Origin: Nitrobacter sp. Nb-311A | Lineage (GTDB): Bacteria; Pseudomonadota; Alphaproteobacteria; Rhizobiales; Xanthobacteraceae | Length of the DNA: 64,000 bases | NCBI RefSeq assembly: GCF_000152905.1 | Contig: NZ_AAMY01000002.1 | Span: 124,001-188,000, forward strand | Reading direction: 5' to 3' | In this document: positions 8,803 through 18,444 of the stretch, in pieces | How positions within the stretch are numbered: position 1 is the first letter of the stretch | Layout: every line of letters starts with the position of its first letter | Notes under the pieces: model-generated | The model's database searches: none | The model's input: the letters and a program-made list of their open reading frames with translations, nothing else | Told to the model about the DNA's origin: nothing | Made by a program: the position numbers and the translations under genes

Positions 8803-10989
8803 TCGCCCGCCGAACAGCCGGTCGGTCAGCCAGCCGTCCAGTCCCAGACCGCTCGCAGGTTCCGGCCGCGCATTCGCGTTGGTCCTCGCCGGCTGTGGCT
8901 GGCGCCCGAGAGCGGGCGAAGACGCCGGGACCGGTACGTCGACGGGCTGGCCAAACTGCGCGACTTCAGGCAGGAAGCCGCCCCGCTGGGCGCCGGGGAT
9001 CGGTTCGGGCCGCGCACCCTGATGCGCCGCGCGCATGAAACGGGTCCATACCTCCACCGGCAGACCGCCGCCGGTCGCCTTGCGGGTCGGCGTATTGTCG
9101 TCGTTGCCGAGCCAAACCCCGGTCACAAGCCGCGCCGTGTAGCCGATGAACCATGCATCGCGAAAATCCTGGCTGGTGCCGGTCTTGCCGGCCGCTGTCC
9201 ATCCAGGAACCCCGGCCTTGCGCGCTGTGCCGCTGATGAGCGTCTGCTCCATCATGGTGTTCATCATGGCGACGCCGCGCGGATCGATCACGCGATCGGT
9301 CGATTCCTTGCCGCGCGCATAGAGAAGCTTGTTGCCGCCGACGGTGCGGATACGCTCGACGACATGGGGACTCGCGGCATATCCGCCGTTGGCGAACGGG
9401 GCGTAGGCGCCGACCAGTTCCAGCGGCGACACCTCGGAGGTACCGAGCGCGATCGATGCGTTCGGCTCAAGTTTCGACGCGATGCCGAGCCGGTGCGCGG
9501 TTCGCACCACTTTTGCAGCGCCGACTTCCAGTCCGAGCCGGACGGCGACGGTATTGAGAGACATTGCAAGCGCCCGGGTCAGCGTCACCGCGCCGAAGTA
9601 TTCGTGACTGTAGTTCTCCGGCCGCCAGCCTTTGACATCGAGCGGAGCGTCCTGCCGGACCGTCTCGGGCGTGAGGCCGGCCTCGATCGCGGCAAGATAC
9701 ACAAACGGCTTGAACGCGGAGCCAGGCTGGCGCTTCGCCATGGTCGCGCGATTGAACTGGCTGTCGGCGTAGTTGCGGCCGCCGACCAGAGCGCGGACGG
9801 CGCCGTCGGGCGTCATCGCCACCAATGCGCCCTGGCTGACATTGAACTTGACGCTTTTCGCAGCCAGTTCGTCAATCAAAGCGGTTTCCGCCGCGCTCTG
9901 CAATTTCGGATCGATGGTGGTTTCGACGACGATGTTCTGATCGACCTGGCCCACCAGATCATCGAGCACCTCGCCGACCCAGTCGGCAACGTAGTTGATG
10001 GTACCCGCGCCGGCAGGCTTCACGGCGTAGGAGGGTCTGGTGGCCGCGGCGCGCGCCTGTTGCGCGGTGATGAGATGAGCATCCGCCATTGCCGCGAGCA
10101 CGATTTTTGCGCGGGCTTCGGCGCCCTCCGGGTTGCGATCCGGTGCGAGCCGCGACGGCGATTTGACGAGACCCGCCAGCATGGCGGCTTCCGCGAGCGT
10201 GACGTTCTTCGCGGGCTTTCCGAAATACTTCTGCGCCGCCGCCTCCACGCCATATGCGCCGGACCCGAAGTAGACGCGGTTGAGATAAAGTTCGAGAATC
10301 TGCGCCTTGGAGTGCTTGCGCTCCAGCCAGAGCGCGAGTTCGACTTCCTGGAGCTTCCGCTCAAGCGTGCGTTCCTGGGTCAGGAACAGATTTTTGGCGA
10401 GCTGCTGGGTCAGCGTCGAGCCGCCCTGCGATACGCTACGGTGCAGCACGTTGGCAATGGCTGCGCGCAGGATGCCGATCGGATCGACGCCGTAATGCGA
10501 ATAAAATCGACGATCCTCGATCGCGATGAAGGCGTTCGGCAAATAGGCGGGAACGTCCTTGAGTGACACGTTGCTTCCGGCCATTTCGCCGCGCGTCGCC
10601 AGCACGCTGCCGTCCGCAGCAACGATCTGAATCGTCGGCGGTCGTTTTGGAATTTCCAGCGACTGGATCGGCGGCAGATGCGCGCCGATGTAGATCAGCA
10701 GGCCGACGACGGCAATAACCGCCCACAATGCGAGCACGGCGCCCCAATAGACCAGCCGCGAGAGGCTCGCACGCGTTCGCTTCTTTGCTCGGCCCTTACG
10801 GCCTCCCGGCGGCCGGCGCGGCCCGTCGCCACTCGGAGCGGCTGTCTTGCGCGGAGCTCGCCTGGCCGGCTTGTCGTCAGCAATCGTAATGCGATCGAGC
10901 GGATTGATGCGCAGCTCCGACAGCGAAGCCGCGAACCCGCTGAAGACCGGCTCCTTGCGCCCGCCACGCTTTTTTTGTCCCCACGCCAT
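8800..10989 (-). CDS. mrcA: Penicillin-binding protein 1A (GT51 transglycosylase and transpeptidase)
   Basis: The 729-residue bifunctional class A PBP has a basic, proline-rich cytosolic N-terminus and one membrane anchor (about residues 80-103). The GT51 domain has the catalytic Glu in EDRRFYSH (about 158), GGSTLTQQL, and a second Glu in RKLQEVELAL. The transpeptidase domain has SAFK (Ser about 424), SLN (about 477) and KTGTS (about 602). It polymerises and crosslinks peptidoglycan in the periplasm. The start is ATG at 10989; a TTG three codons upstream is less likely. The stop codon lies within a palindromic repeat edge. It could equally be called a PbpC-like paralogue. Confidence 0.92.
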   Translation of the reverse strand: MAWGQKKRGGRKEPVFSGFAASLSELRINPLDRITIADDKPARRAPRKTAAPSGDGPRRPPGGRKGRAKKRTRASLSRLVYWGAVLALWAVIAVVGLLIYIGAHLPPIQSLEIPKRPPTIQIVAADGSVLATRGEMAGSNVSLKDVPAYLPNAFIAIEDRRFYSHYGVDPIGILRAAIANVLHRSVSQGGSTLTQQLAKNLFLTQERTLERKLQEVELALWLERKHSKAQILELYLNRVYFGSGAYGVEAAAQKYFGKPAKNVTLAEAAMLAGLVKSPSRLAPDRNPEGAEARAKIVLAAMADAHLITAQQARAAATRPSYAVKPAGAGTINYVADWVGEVLDDLVGQVDQNIVVETTIDPKLQSAAETALIDELAAKSVKFNVSQGALVAMTPDGAVRALVGGRNYADSQFNRATMAKRQPGSAFKPFVYLAAIEAGLTPETVRQDAPLDVKGWRPENYSHEYFGAVTLTRALAMSLNTVAVRLGLEVGAAKVVRTAHRLGIASKLEPNASIALGTSEVSPLELVGAYAPFANGGYAASPHVVERIRTVGGNKLLYARGKESTDRVIDPRGVAMMNTMMEQTLISGTARKAGVPGWTAAGKTGTSQDFRDAWFIGYTARLVTGVWLGNDDNTPTRKATGGGLPVEVWTRFMRAAHQGARPEPIPGAQRGGFLPEVAQFGQPVDVPVPASSPALGRQPQPARTNANARPEPASGLGLDGWLTDRLFGGR

Positions 10990-11025
10990 ACGCAACAACG
11001 CTCACGCCAACCCTGCCGCACGCCA

Positions 11026-11076
11026 GAGCATGATCCCGAAAAGTGGAAACCGGTTTTCGGACAAGCTCGTGCTCGA
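11026..11076. repeat. Dispersed palindromic repeat family 2, copy d
   Basis: This is a near-consensus copy, AGAGCATGATCCCGAAAAGTGG through GGTTTTCGGACAAGCTCGTGCTC, between glnD and PBP1A. Confidence 0.85.
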
Positions 11077-11283
11077 GCAAAAAGTGTGTCGATTTCGAAA
11101 TTCGCAAGTCCTTGCGGCAACCGTCGATGCGAACTTCAAAATCAAAGGGACCCTAGCGGCCGGGCTTTAAGGCGCGGTTACCTGAAAGTTAATGCAAAAT
11201 TAGGCGGGGAACTCGATCCGCCGCCCAAGCTGAACCAGCCGCATCCAGGGCGGAGCCCGTAAACCGTCGTCGGCGACGGTGAA

Positions 11284-14061
11284 TCATTTCGTCGTGTTGC
11301 CGCTGGCGAGCAGATGGACCAGCGCGCGCTTGATCGCGGTCTGCCGCGTGGGGGCGGTGATCCGGGCACCGAGCAGGTCGGTGACGTAGAACACATCGCG
11401 CGCGCGCTCGCCAAATGTCGCCACATGGGCCGAGGCGATGTTGAGGTTGAGCTTCGAGATCGCCGTGGTGAGCTGAAACAGAAGTCCGGGGCGATCCAAC
11501 CCTGAAACCTCGATCATGGTGTGGCGGTCCGACCATTGATTGTTGATGGTGACCTTGGGTTCGACCACGAACGGCCGCAGCCTCTTTCCGCCGGCGCGGC
11601 TCGGCACCACGTCGGGCAGACGCAACCGGCCTTCGAGCACCTGTTCGATGATCTCGGCGATGCGGGTGGCGCGCCGGCCTTCGTCCTCGTCGTGCTCGTA
11701 TTCGCGTGAGATCGCAATGGTATCGAGCGCCTGTCCGTCGGTGGTCGTATAAATCTGGGCATCGACGATGTTGGCGCCGGCCGACGCACACGCTCCGGCG
11801 ATGATCGATAGCAGCCACGGGTGATCGGCGGCAAGGATCGTCAGCTCGGTGACGCCGCGCGCCTCATCGAAGCCGACATTGATGTTGAGCTTCTTGCCGC
11901 TTCGTTCGCTGGCGCGCAGGAAACGCGCATGCTTGATCTTGTGCTCGAGATCGACCTTGAGCCAGTAGGCTGGATAATGCCGGACAATGTAGGCATCGAG
12001 CTCATGGCTGGACCATTCGGTGAACGCGGCGCGGAACTCGGCCTCGGCCGCCGCCATGCGCTGCGCGCGATTGACCTCGGAGAAACCGCCGGTCAGCACG
12101 GGTTCTGTCTCATAATAAAGAGTGCGGAGCAGCTGGGCCTTCCAGCCGTTCCAGACGCCGGGGCCAACGCCGCGGATGTCGGCGGTCGTCAGGATAGTCA
12201 GGAGCTTCATCCGCTCGACCGACTGGACCACGGCCGCGAAATTCTCGATGGTCTTACGATCTGACAGGTCGCGGGACTGAGCCACTTTGGACATCGTCAG
12301 ATGCTGTTCGATCAGCCATGCGACCAGTTCGGTGTCGGCTGCGCTGAAGCCGAGGCGCGGGCACAATCTGCGTGCCACCTTGGCGCCCGCGATCGAATGA
12401 TCCTCGGGCCGACCCTTTGCGACGTCATGAAGCAGCGTGGTGATGTAGATGACGGGCCGGTGTTCGGGATGAATCTTGCACATGAGCTCACTGGCGAGAG
12501 CAACCTCGTCGTTCTCGCCACGCTCGATGTCTTGAAGGATGCCGATGCAGCGGATCAGATGCTCGTCCACCGTGTAGTGATGGTACATGTTGAACTGCAT
12601 CATCGAAACGATCTTGCCGAAAGCGCGGATGAACTGACCTAGCACCCCGGTCTCGTTCATCCGGCGCAGCACGGTCTCCGCGTCGTTCGAGATCAGGATC
12701 TCCATGAACAGCCGGTTGGCTTCCGGATTTTCGCGAAGCTGCGCGTTGATCAGCCGACGCGACCGCGTCACCATCCGCAGGGCGTCCGGATGGAAAGCCA
12801 GGTTGTTCTTCTGCGCGAGGCGGAACAAGCGGATCAGGTTGACAGGATCGCGCTTGAAGAGGTCGGGCGCCGCCAGATTGATGCGGTTGTTGTCGATGAT
12901 GAAGTCATCGTTGTGCGGAACCCGCCGAATCTCGGTGCTCCGCGGTCCCAGCATCAGGCGGCTGAGAACCGGCGCCGGCTTGGCCTGCTGATCCTCGAGC
13001 TTCGCGCATAGAATTGCGGTGAGGTCTCCGACGTCCTTGGCTGTCAGGAAGTAGTGCTTCATGAAGCGTTCGACATCCTGCATTCCCGGATGAGACGTAT
13101 ATCCGAGCCGGACCGCGATCTCGCGCTGCAAGTCGAACGACAGCCGCTCCTCCGCCCTTCCCGTCGCGAAATGCAGATTGCAGCGTACCGACCACAGAAA
13201 ATCGGCGCAGCGGCGGAAGATTCGGTATTCGCGAACATCGAACACATTGCGCCGGAGCAACTCTTGGCTTTCACGCACCCGGTAGACATACTTCGCGATC
13301 CAGAACAACGTATGCAGGTCGCGCAATCCCCCCTTGCCGTCCTTGACGTTGGGCTCGACCAGATAGCGCGACTGGCCGGCGCGGTGATGGCGCTCCTCAC
13401 GCTCGGCAAGTTTGGCGGCGACGAATTCCGCCGCTGTTCCCTGCACCACTTCGGTGTCGAAGCGGCTGACAAGTTCGTCGTAAAGCGCCCGGTCGCCGGT
13501 GAGGAAGCGGGCTTCCAGAATTCCGGTACGGACGGTCATGTCGCGCCGCGCCTGCCGGATCGATTCATTGACCGAGCGCGTCGCGTGACCGACGTTCAAC
13601 CCCATGTCCCACAGGCAATACAAGATCGCCTCGGCGACCTGTTCGCCCCACGCGGTCTGCTTGTAGGGCAGAATGAACAGCAGATCGATATCGGACTCCG
13701 GCGCCATCAGCCCGCGGCCGTAGCCGCCTGTCGCCACCACAGCCATGCGTTCGCCGTCGGATGGAATCGGGGAATGATAGAGATGACGGGTCGCTGCCGA
13801 AAACGACAGGCGGATGATTTCGTCCTGGACGAAGCAAAGCCATTCGGCGCAGCGCCGCCCGTGGCGGTCGCGCAGCAGCTTCGCCTGCGCCGCATCGCGC
13901 ACCCTGGCGAGCTCGGCCTTCAACAACTTGGACACCGCGGCGCGGAAAACGTCCTCATGTCCGGCATGCTTTTCAGCCAGCGCATCGATGTCGCCGGTAA
14001 TCCGGGCGGTATCGAAATCGGCGCCGGCCTCAGTCGCGTCTTTTGTCGTTGCGAGGTCCAT
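11284..14061 (-). CDS. glnD: Bifunctional PII uridylyltransferase/uridylyl-removing enzyme
   Basis: The 925-residue protein has the four-domain GlnD layout. An N-terminal nucleotidyltransferase carries GGYGRG and ESDIDLLF (about 111-130). A central HD domain has LLHDVAKGRPEDHS (about 520). Two C-terminal ACT domains follow, with LTILAADHPWLL and IEVSGLDRPGLLFQLT. It uridylylates PII (GlnB/GlnK) at low glutamine and removes UMP at high glutamine, acting as the primary nitrogen sensor in the cytosol. rpoN and ptsN lie in the same window but not in this operon. The ATG at 14061 gives the usual length. Confidence 0.95.
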   Translation of the reverse strand: MDLATTKDATEAGADFDTARITGDIDALAEKHAGHEDVFRAAVSKLLKAELARVRDAAQAKLLRDRHGRRCAEWLCFVQDEIIRLSFSAATRHLYHSPIPSDGERMAVVATGGYGRGLMAPESDIDLLFILPYKQTAWGEQVAEAILYCLWDMGLNVGHATRSVNESIRQARRDMTVRTGILEARFLTGDRALYDELVSRFDTEVVQGTAAEFVAAKLAEREERHHRAGQSRYLVEPNVKDGKGGLRDLHTLFWIAKYVYRVRESQELLRRNVFDVREYRIFRRCADFLWSVRCNLHFATGRAEERLSFDLQREIAVRLGYTSHPGMQDVERFMKHYFLTAKDVGDLTAILCAKLEDQQAKPAPVLSRLMLGPRSTEIRRVPHNDDFIIDNNRINLAAPDLFKRDPVNLIRLFRLAQKNNLAFHPDALRMVTRSRRLINAQLRENPEANRLFMEILISNDAETVLRRMNETGVLGQFIRAFGKIVSMMQFNMYHHYTVDEHLIRCIGILQDIERGENDEVALASELMCKIHPEHRPVIYITTLLHDVAKGRPEDHSIAGAKVARRLCPRLGFSAADTELVAWLIEQHLTMSKVAQSRDLSDRKTIENFAAVVQSVERMKLLTILTTADIRGVGPGVWNGWKAQLLRTLYYETEPVLTGGFSEVNRAQRMAAAEAEFRAAFTEWSSHELDAYIVRHYPAYWLKVDLEHKIKHARFLRASERSGKKLNINVGFDEARGVTELTILAADHPWLLSIIAGACASAGANIVDAQIYTTTDGQALDTIAISREYEHDEDEGRRATRIAEIIEQVLEGRLRLPDVVPSRAGGKRLRPFVVEPKVTINNQWSDRHTMIEVSGLDRPGLLFQLTTAISKLNLNIASAHVATFGERARDVFYVTDLLGARITAPTRQTAIKRALVHLLASGNTTK

Positions 14062-14343
14062 TGCTTATCCGGATAACGGAGGCTGGGCGCGCTGTCACCG
14101 CAGTTTGTGGATCGCCGGTACGGTTCCATGCTCAACGCCGTCAATCCTGAGCAGGATGTGCTCAGGCCGGCGTCTCCAAAGGTATCTATTTTTGCCGATG
14201 GATATTACTAGATGACTGAAATGAAATGCTTTTCTCTATCTGCGGCGCCGATATTCGCAGCCAGCCCGCGCACGGAGCTTTATATGCCGCCCCTCACTTC
14301 CAAGGGGTTTCGGTCCCGGCCGCCCGACCCCAGATAGAGCGGT

Positions 14344-15348
14344 ATGACCTCACGAATCTCCGAGCCCGCCGCGTCGCGCGATCCCCCCGTTCGCGCGCCC
14401 TCATCAGTCCCGGTCGACGATGCCGTGATTCCGTTCGAGGTGAGCGCCCTCGACCTGCGCGGACGGCTGACCCGGCTAGGGCCGGCGCTCGACGAACTGC
14501 TGGTCCGGCACGACTATCCCGCACCGGTTGCCAAGCTGCTCGGCGAGGCGATCGTGCTGACGACGCTGCTCGGCTCATCGCTCAAATTCGAGGGCCGGTT
14601 CATCCTGCAAACCCAGACCGACGGACCGGTGTCGTTCCTGATTGTCGATTTTCGGGCGCCGGCCCGGCTGCGGGCCTATGCCCGTTTCGATCGGGCCCGG
14701 CTCCGCGATGCCTCCGACTCGGGCGCGCTGCTGGGGCGCGGCCATCTCGCCATGACCATCGATCAGGGCCCGGACATGAGCCGCTATCAGGGGCTTGTGG
14801 CACTGGAAGGCGGCAATCTCGAAGATGCGGCGCATGAATATTTCCTGCGCTCGGAGCAGATTCCGACGCGGGTCCGGCTCGCGGTCGGCGAGGAATGGCG
14901 CCGGGAGGGGGATGGGCCGAAGCGCGGCTGGCGGGGCGGCGGCATGCTGCTGCAATTCCTGCCCAAGGCGCCGGAGCGCGCCCGCCAGGCCGATCTCCAT
15001 CCCGGAGATGCCCCCGACGGCGGCGCCGTGCATACGGTGACCGAGGACGATGCCTGGATCGAGGGTCAGTCGCTGATCGGCACCGTCGAGGACCTCGAAC
15101 TGATCGATCCTGACCTATCCGGCGAACGTCTGCTTTATCGCCTGTTCCATGAGCGCGGGGTCAGGGTTTTTCCGCCGCAATCGCTGCAAGCACGGTGTTC
15201 ATGCTCGCGCGATACCGTGGAAGCCATGCTGAAGAGCTTCACGCCGGAGGACCGCTCGGGCATGGTGCAGGATGGCAAGGTCGCCGTGACCTGCGAGTTC
15301 TGCAATTCGGTGTACGAATTCACCCCCCAGGAAGCCGGCGTGGAGTAA
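14344..15348 (+). CDS. hslO: Redox-regulated molecular chaperone Hsp33
   Basis: The 334-residue protein has the Hsp33 fold region (LLGEAIVLTTLLGSSLKFEG, DQGPDMSRYQG) and ends with the redox zinc switch, the cysteine pairs CSCS (about 286) and CEFC (about 319). On oxidation the cysteines form disulfides, release zinc and activate holdase activity in the cytosol. The start ATG at 14344 adds a proline-rich N-terminal tail of about 25 residues. The 282 bp upstream hold no gene I can support. Confidence 0.95.
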   Translation: MTSRISEPAASRDPPVRAPSSVPVDDAVIPFEVSALDLRGRLTRLGPALDELLVRHDYPAPVAKLLGEAIVLTTLLGSSLKFEGRFILQTQTDGPVSFLIVDFRAPARLRAYARFDRARLRDASDSGALLGRGHLAMTIDQGPDMSRYQGLVALEGGNLEDAAHEYFLRSEQIPTRVRLAVGEEWRREGDGPKRGWRGGGMLLQFLPKAPERARQADLHPGDAPDGGAVHTVTEDDAWIEGQSLIGTVEDLELIDPDLSGERLLYRLFHERGVRVFPPQSLQARCSCSRDTVEAMLKSFTPEDRSGMVQDGKVAVTCEFCNSVYEFTPQEAGVE

Positions 15349-15417
15349 GCGCGATCGGACACGACATAATCGCGTTTCAAGCGCAGCCTATGCGCGGGAC
15401 CGACCCGGGAAGGGCAT

Positions 15418-15494
15418 TGGTTCACGCGAAGAAACGCATCAAATCAAAATTATAGAGCTGGCTTCTGATTCAATCAGAAGCGGAAAGGGTCTCA
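15418..15494 (+). repeat. Dispersed repeat family 1, copy c
   Basis: The core TTCACGCGAAGAAACGCATC is followed by GCTTCTGATTCAATCAGAAGC, a perfect hairpin. It lies between the convergent hslO and apaG genes. Confidence 0.78.
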
Positions 15495-15503
15495 ATCTGA
15501 CCA

Positions 15504-15573
15504 AGCATGATCGATTCCGAAAGCCGGCTTCCACCTTGCGCCGGCGCGGCCCATCGCGCCGGGATCATGCTCA
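15504..15573. repeat. Palindromic repeat family 2, copy e (with inserted GC-rich loop)
   Basis: Its ends are GCATGATCGATTCCGAAAGC and GGGATCATGCTCA. The middle has an extra GC-rich stem. The right edge TGAGCATGATC on the minus strand supplies the TGA stop of apaG. Confidence 0.75.
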
Positions 15574-15966
15574 GTTCAGCACCCGCTTGCTGTCGGGACT
15601 GTCGAGCGAGAACGTCGGAACGTCTATTTCGAAGGGTTCGCCACTCCGGATCGAAATCATCTGGTAGCGGCCGCTCATGAACCCGGTGGCGGTCGGCAGC
15701 GGAACGCCACTCGTGTATTCGAAGCGCTCGCCGGGCGCAAGCACCGGCTGCTCGCCTACGACGCCCTCGCCGCGAACCTCCTGCTTTCGTCCCGAGGCGT
15801 CGGTAATAACCCAGTGCCGAGTGCGCAACTGCACGGTATCTGGGCCGGCGTTGGTGATAACCACCGTATAGGACCAGAAGAAATGGCCTCGCTCGGCGGA
15901 CGATCTCTCCGGCATGAAATTCGGTTCGACGGTGACTTCGATCTGGCGGGTAACGGCACGGTACAT
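15571..15966 (-). CDS. apaG: ApaG (CorD) family protein
   Basis: The 131-residue protein shows the ApaG Ig-like fold signature, with VVGEQPVLAPGERFEYTSG and GFMSGRYQM. ApaG has been linked to magnesium/cobalt tolerance in enteric bacteria, and the fold occurs in eukaryotic F-box and polymerase-associated proteins. Its biochemical role is not settled. It is convergent with hslO. Both ends of the gene are clear: ATG at 15966 and a TGA at the edge of a palindromic repeat. Confidence 0.92.
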   Translation of the reverse strand: MYRAVTRQIEVTVEPNFMPERSSAERGHFFWSYTVVITNAGPDTVQLRTRHWVITDASGRKQEVRGEGVVGEQPVLAPGERFEYTSGVPLPTATGFMSGRYQMISIRSGEPFEIDVPTFSLDSPDSKRVLN

Positions 15967-16167
15967 CGCAAACTCTCTAATATCGGGCGATCATAGCCAA
16001 AACAAGCGAATGAACCAGCCCCACTTCGTTGTGATCGTGCGTCAGCCTGGTTCCGCACTGAGATCCCGGCGGCAATATTGCTTTTTTGCCACCGTTAGCG
16101 TGTAGCTGGCCTTCCGTAAATCCATCGATCGCGCAGGCGTTCGAGAGGCCTTATCGAAGCCTAGGGT

Positions 16168-17415
16168 ATGCCGCCAGTTACCGATCAGGTTGTCGCAGCC
16201 CGCACGAGAGCGGCCCTCGCAAGCGTCACGCGCGAGGCGCCGGTCATTTTGATTCCGACCGTGCCGCGCGAGCGCGAGTTGCGCCTCGACCTGTTTCGCG
16301 GGCTCGCACTGTGGCTTATTTTCATTGACCACCTGCCGCCAAACCTCCTGAGCTGGCTCACGATCCGCAATTACGGCTTCAGTGACGCCACGGAGATTTT
16401 CATCTTTATCTCGGGCTATACCGCAGCCCTTGTTTACGGACGCGCCATGCGCGAGCGTGGATTTGTCATCGCCGCCGCACGTATTCTCAAGCGCGTCTGG
16501 CAAATCTACGTCGCGCATATCTTTCTGTTTACGATTTTCCTTGCGGAAGTTTCCTACGTCGCGAGCAGCTTCGAGAACCCACTTTACACCGAGGAGATGG
16601 GCATCCTCGATTTTCTCAAGCAGCCGGACGTCACGATCGTTCAGGCGCTGCTTCTGAAATTCCGCCCCGTCAACATGGACGTGCTGCCGCTCTACGTTGC
16701 GCTCATGCTTTTTTTCCCGCCGGTGCTGCTGGTGATGCAGCGCAAGGCTGATCTGGGGCTGGCGCTGTCGGTCGGCTTATATGCACTGACCCGATGGTTC
16801 GATCTGGCGCTGCCAGCCTACCCCAACGGGGTCTGGTTCTTCAATCCGTTCGCCTGGCAATTGCTGTTCGTGTTTGGCGCGTGGTGCGCGCTTGGAGGCG
16901 CAAAGCGCATGTCGCGCATCCTGTCTTCGTCCGCGACGCTTTGGATCTGCACCGCCTATCTGCTGTTCGCCTTCTACACCACACTGACCTGGCATGTGCC
17001 GCAGCTCAATCACCTCATGCCGCACATCGCCGAACAGTGGATGTATCCGATCGACAAGACCAATCTCGATCTGCTGCGCTTCATCCACTTCCTTGCACTC
17101 GCCGCACTGGCCGTCCGGTTCCTGCCCGGCAACTGGCCGGGACTGGCGTCGCCATGGCTGCGGCCGCTGATCCTGTGCGGCCAGCATTCGCTGCAGATCT
17201 TCTGCATCGGGGTCTTCCTGGCCTTCGCCGGACAGTTCATCCTCGCAGAATACTCCGGCGACACCACGACTCACTTCATTATCAGTGTTTGCGGAATCCT
17301 GATCATGTCCGCAGCCGCATGGGTGTTTTCGTGGTACAAGCGGGTCGCGGGCAAGGGCGGAAGCCGCGCCAAGCCCGCCGACAGCGATGCGGATCTTGCG
17401 GGAGGAGGCACATGA
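16168..17415 (+). CDS. opgC: OpgC-type membrane acyltransferase
   Basis: The 415-residue integral membrane protein has about ten hydrophobic segments and begins its conserved part with RELRLDLFRGLALWLIFIDH, a signature of the OpgC/acyltransferase-3-like family. OpgC proteins add succinyl groups to osmoregulated periplasmic glucans. The gene overlaps the next one, encoding an SGNH-like secreted protein, by 4 bp (ATGA), so the two are translationally coupled. I infer a joint role in modifying a periplasmic or surface glycan, but the substrate is not shown by the sequence. Confidence 0.85.
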   Translation: MPPVTDQVVAARTRAALASVTREAPVILIPTVPRERELRLDLFRGLALWLIFIDHLPPNLLSWLTIRNYGFSDATEIFIFISGYTAALVYGRAMRERGFVIAAARILKRVWQIYVAHIFLFTIFLAEVSYVASSFENPLYTEEMGILDFLKQPDVTIVQALLLKFRPVNMDVLPLYVALMLFFPPVLLVMQRKADLGLALSVGLYALTRWFDLALPAYPNGVWFFNPFAWQLLFVFGAWCALGGAKRMSRILSSSATLWICTAYLLFAFYTTLTWHVPQLNHLMPHIAEQWMYPIDKTNLDLLRFIHFLALAALAVRFLPGNWPGLASPWLRPLILCGQHSLQIFCIGVFLAFAGQFILAEYSGDTTTHFIISVCGILIMSAAAWVFSWYKRVAGKGGSRAKPADSDADLAGGGT

Positions 17416-18176
17416 GGGCCGGCTTGGCGTCGGTCTTGATCGCGCTGGCGGCTTCATCTGCCGCCGTCTCCGCGCGTGCTGATGACCGGCCCAGAAGCTG
17501 CGACGTGTCGGCCTATCTACTGACCAGCGACAGTCCGCTGCCCCGGGTCGCTTCAGCGGTCAAGGCGGGCGGCCCGCTCAACATTCTGGTGGTAGGCGGC
17601 CGCTCCTCCACCATTTCCGGAGCCGAGAGCGAAGCCTATCCGGCGAAGTTGCAAGCCGCGCTTCGCGAAAAATTGCCGACCGTTCCCGTGAACGTATCCA
17701 TGGAACTGACTCCGCGCAAGACCGCCGGCGATATCGCGCCCAGCCTCGGCAAACTCGCGGAGGCGAAAAAATCGACGCTTGTGGTGTGGCAGACCGGAGT
17801 TGTCGACGCCATCCGGTCCGTTGACGTCGACGACTTTCGCGAAGCCCTCGATCAAGGCGTGACCGCGCTGCAGAGGGCAGGGACCGACATCGTGCTGATG
17901 AACATGCAATACAGCCCGCGCACCGAAACCATGGTTTCAATGGCCTCTTACATCGACAACATGCGCATCGTCGCGCAGCAGCACGACGTGCCGGTGTTCG
18001 ACCGCTTTACCATCATGAATCAGTGGAACGAGAGCGGTGAATTCGATCTGTTCAGCCCGGTGCATGGAGCGAGCCTCGCCAAACGCGTTCACAGTTGTCT
18101 CGGCCGCGCCTTGTCGACCTTCGTGATCAAGACCGCCCGCATCAACCCTGCCGAACTCGGGACCCGGCGCCGATAA
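17412..18176 (+). CDS. Secreted SGNH/GDSL-hydrolase-like protein
   Basis: The 254-residue protein has a signal peptide ending near ARA-DD (residue 24). Its block I reads VVGGRSST, where a standard family has GDS. A late SPVHGASL could provide the block V His. The position and order suggest an SGNH hydrolase with a changed nucleophile motif, acting in the periplasm. The start ATG at 17412 is preceded by GGAGGAGG and overlaps the opgC stop. The longer open frame reading back to 16794 is a shadow within opgC. Confidence 0.75.
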   Translation: MRAGLASVLIALAASSAAVSARADDRPRSCDVSAYLLTSDSPLPRVASAVKAGGPLNILVVGGRSSTISGAESEAYPAKLQAALREKLPTVPVNVSMELTPRKTAGDIAPSLGKLAEAKKSTLVVWQTGVVDAIRSVDVDDFREALDQGVTALQRAGTDIVLMNMQYSPRTETMVSMASYIDNMRIVAQQHDVPVFDRFTIMNQWNESGEFDLFSPVHGASLAKRVHSCLGRALSTFVIKTARINPAELGTRRR

Positions 18177-18291
18177 TCCCCAGCCGCTTCTTCGGAACCG
18201 CCGGCCCGGTTGTGCTGGCAACTCGGTGGATCAGGTCCAGGCTGGCGTCGGGCCACCGGCAGCCGCGACGGTCAATCGACCGTTGTGAGAT

Positions 18292-18440
18292 TTTCCCTCT
18301 CCCCTTGCGGGAGAGGGTGGCGAGCATCGTCAGATGCGAGCCGGGTGAGGGGCTATAACCTCTCACGATCAAACAAGTCCCCTCACCCGCCCTCGATGCA
18401 AGCATCTCGGGCACCCTCTCCCGCAAGGGGAGAGGGAAAA
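18292..18440. repeat. Long inverted repeat between convergent genes (repeat family 3)
   Basis: Two arms pair over a spacer of about 95 bp. The left arm is TTTCCCTCTCCCCTTGCGGG and the right arm is the reverse complement ending GGGGAGAGGGAAA. Each arm is also a small hairpin by itself (CCTCTCC with GGAGAGG). The spacer holds GGGTGAGGGGCT and CCCCTCACCC, a second complementary pair. The layout is that of a dispersed mobile-type repeat. It may terminate transcription of both flanking genes, but it has no T tract in the right place. Confidence 0.8.
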
Positions 18441-18444
18441 AGCC

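Noticed and set aside
8746..10566. Long open frame of about 600 codons on the plus strand
   Set aside because: It is antisense to the PBP1A gene, whose catalytic motifs are complete. Long antisense frames are common in GC-rich genomes.
13054..14076. Open frame of 340 codons on the plus strand
   Set aside because: It is the shadow of glnD and lacks any family features.
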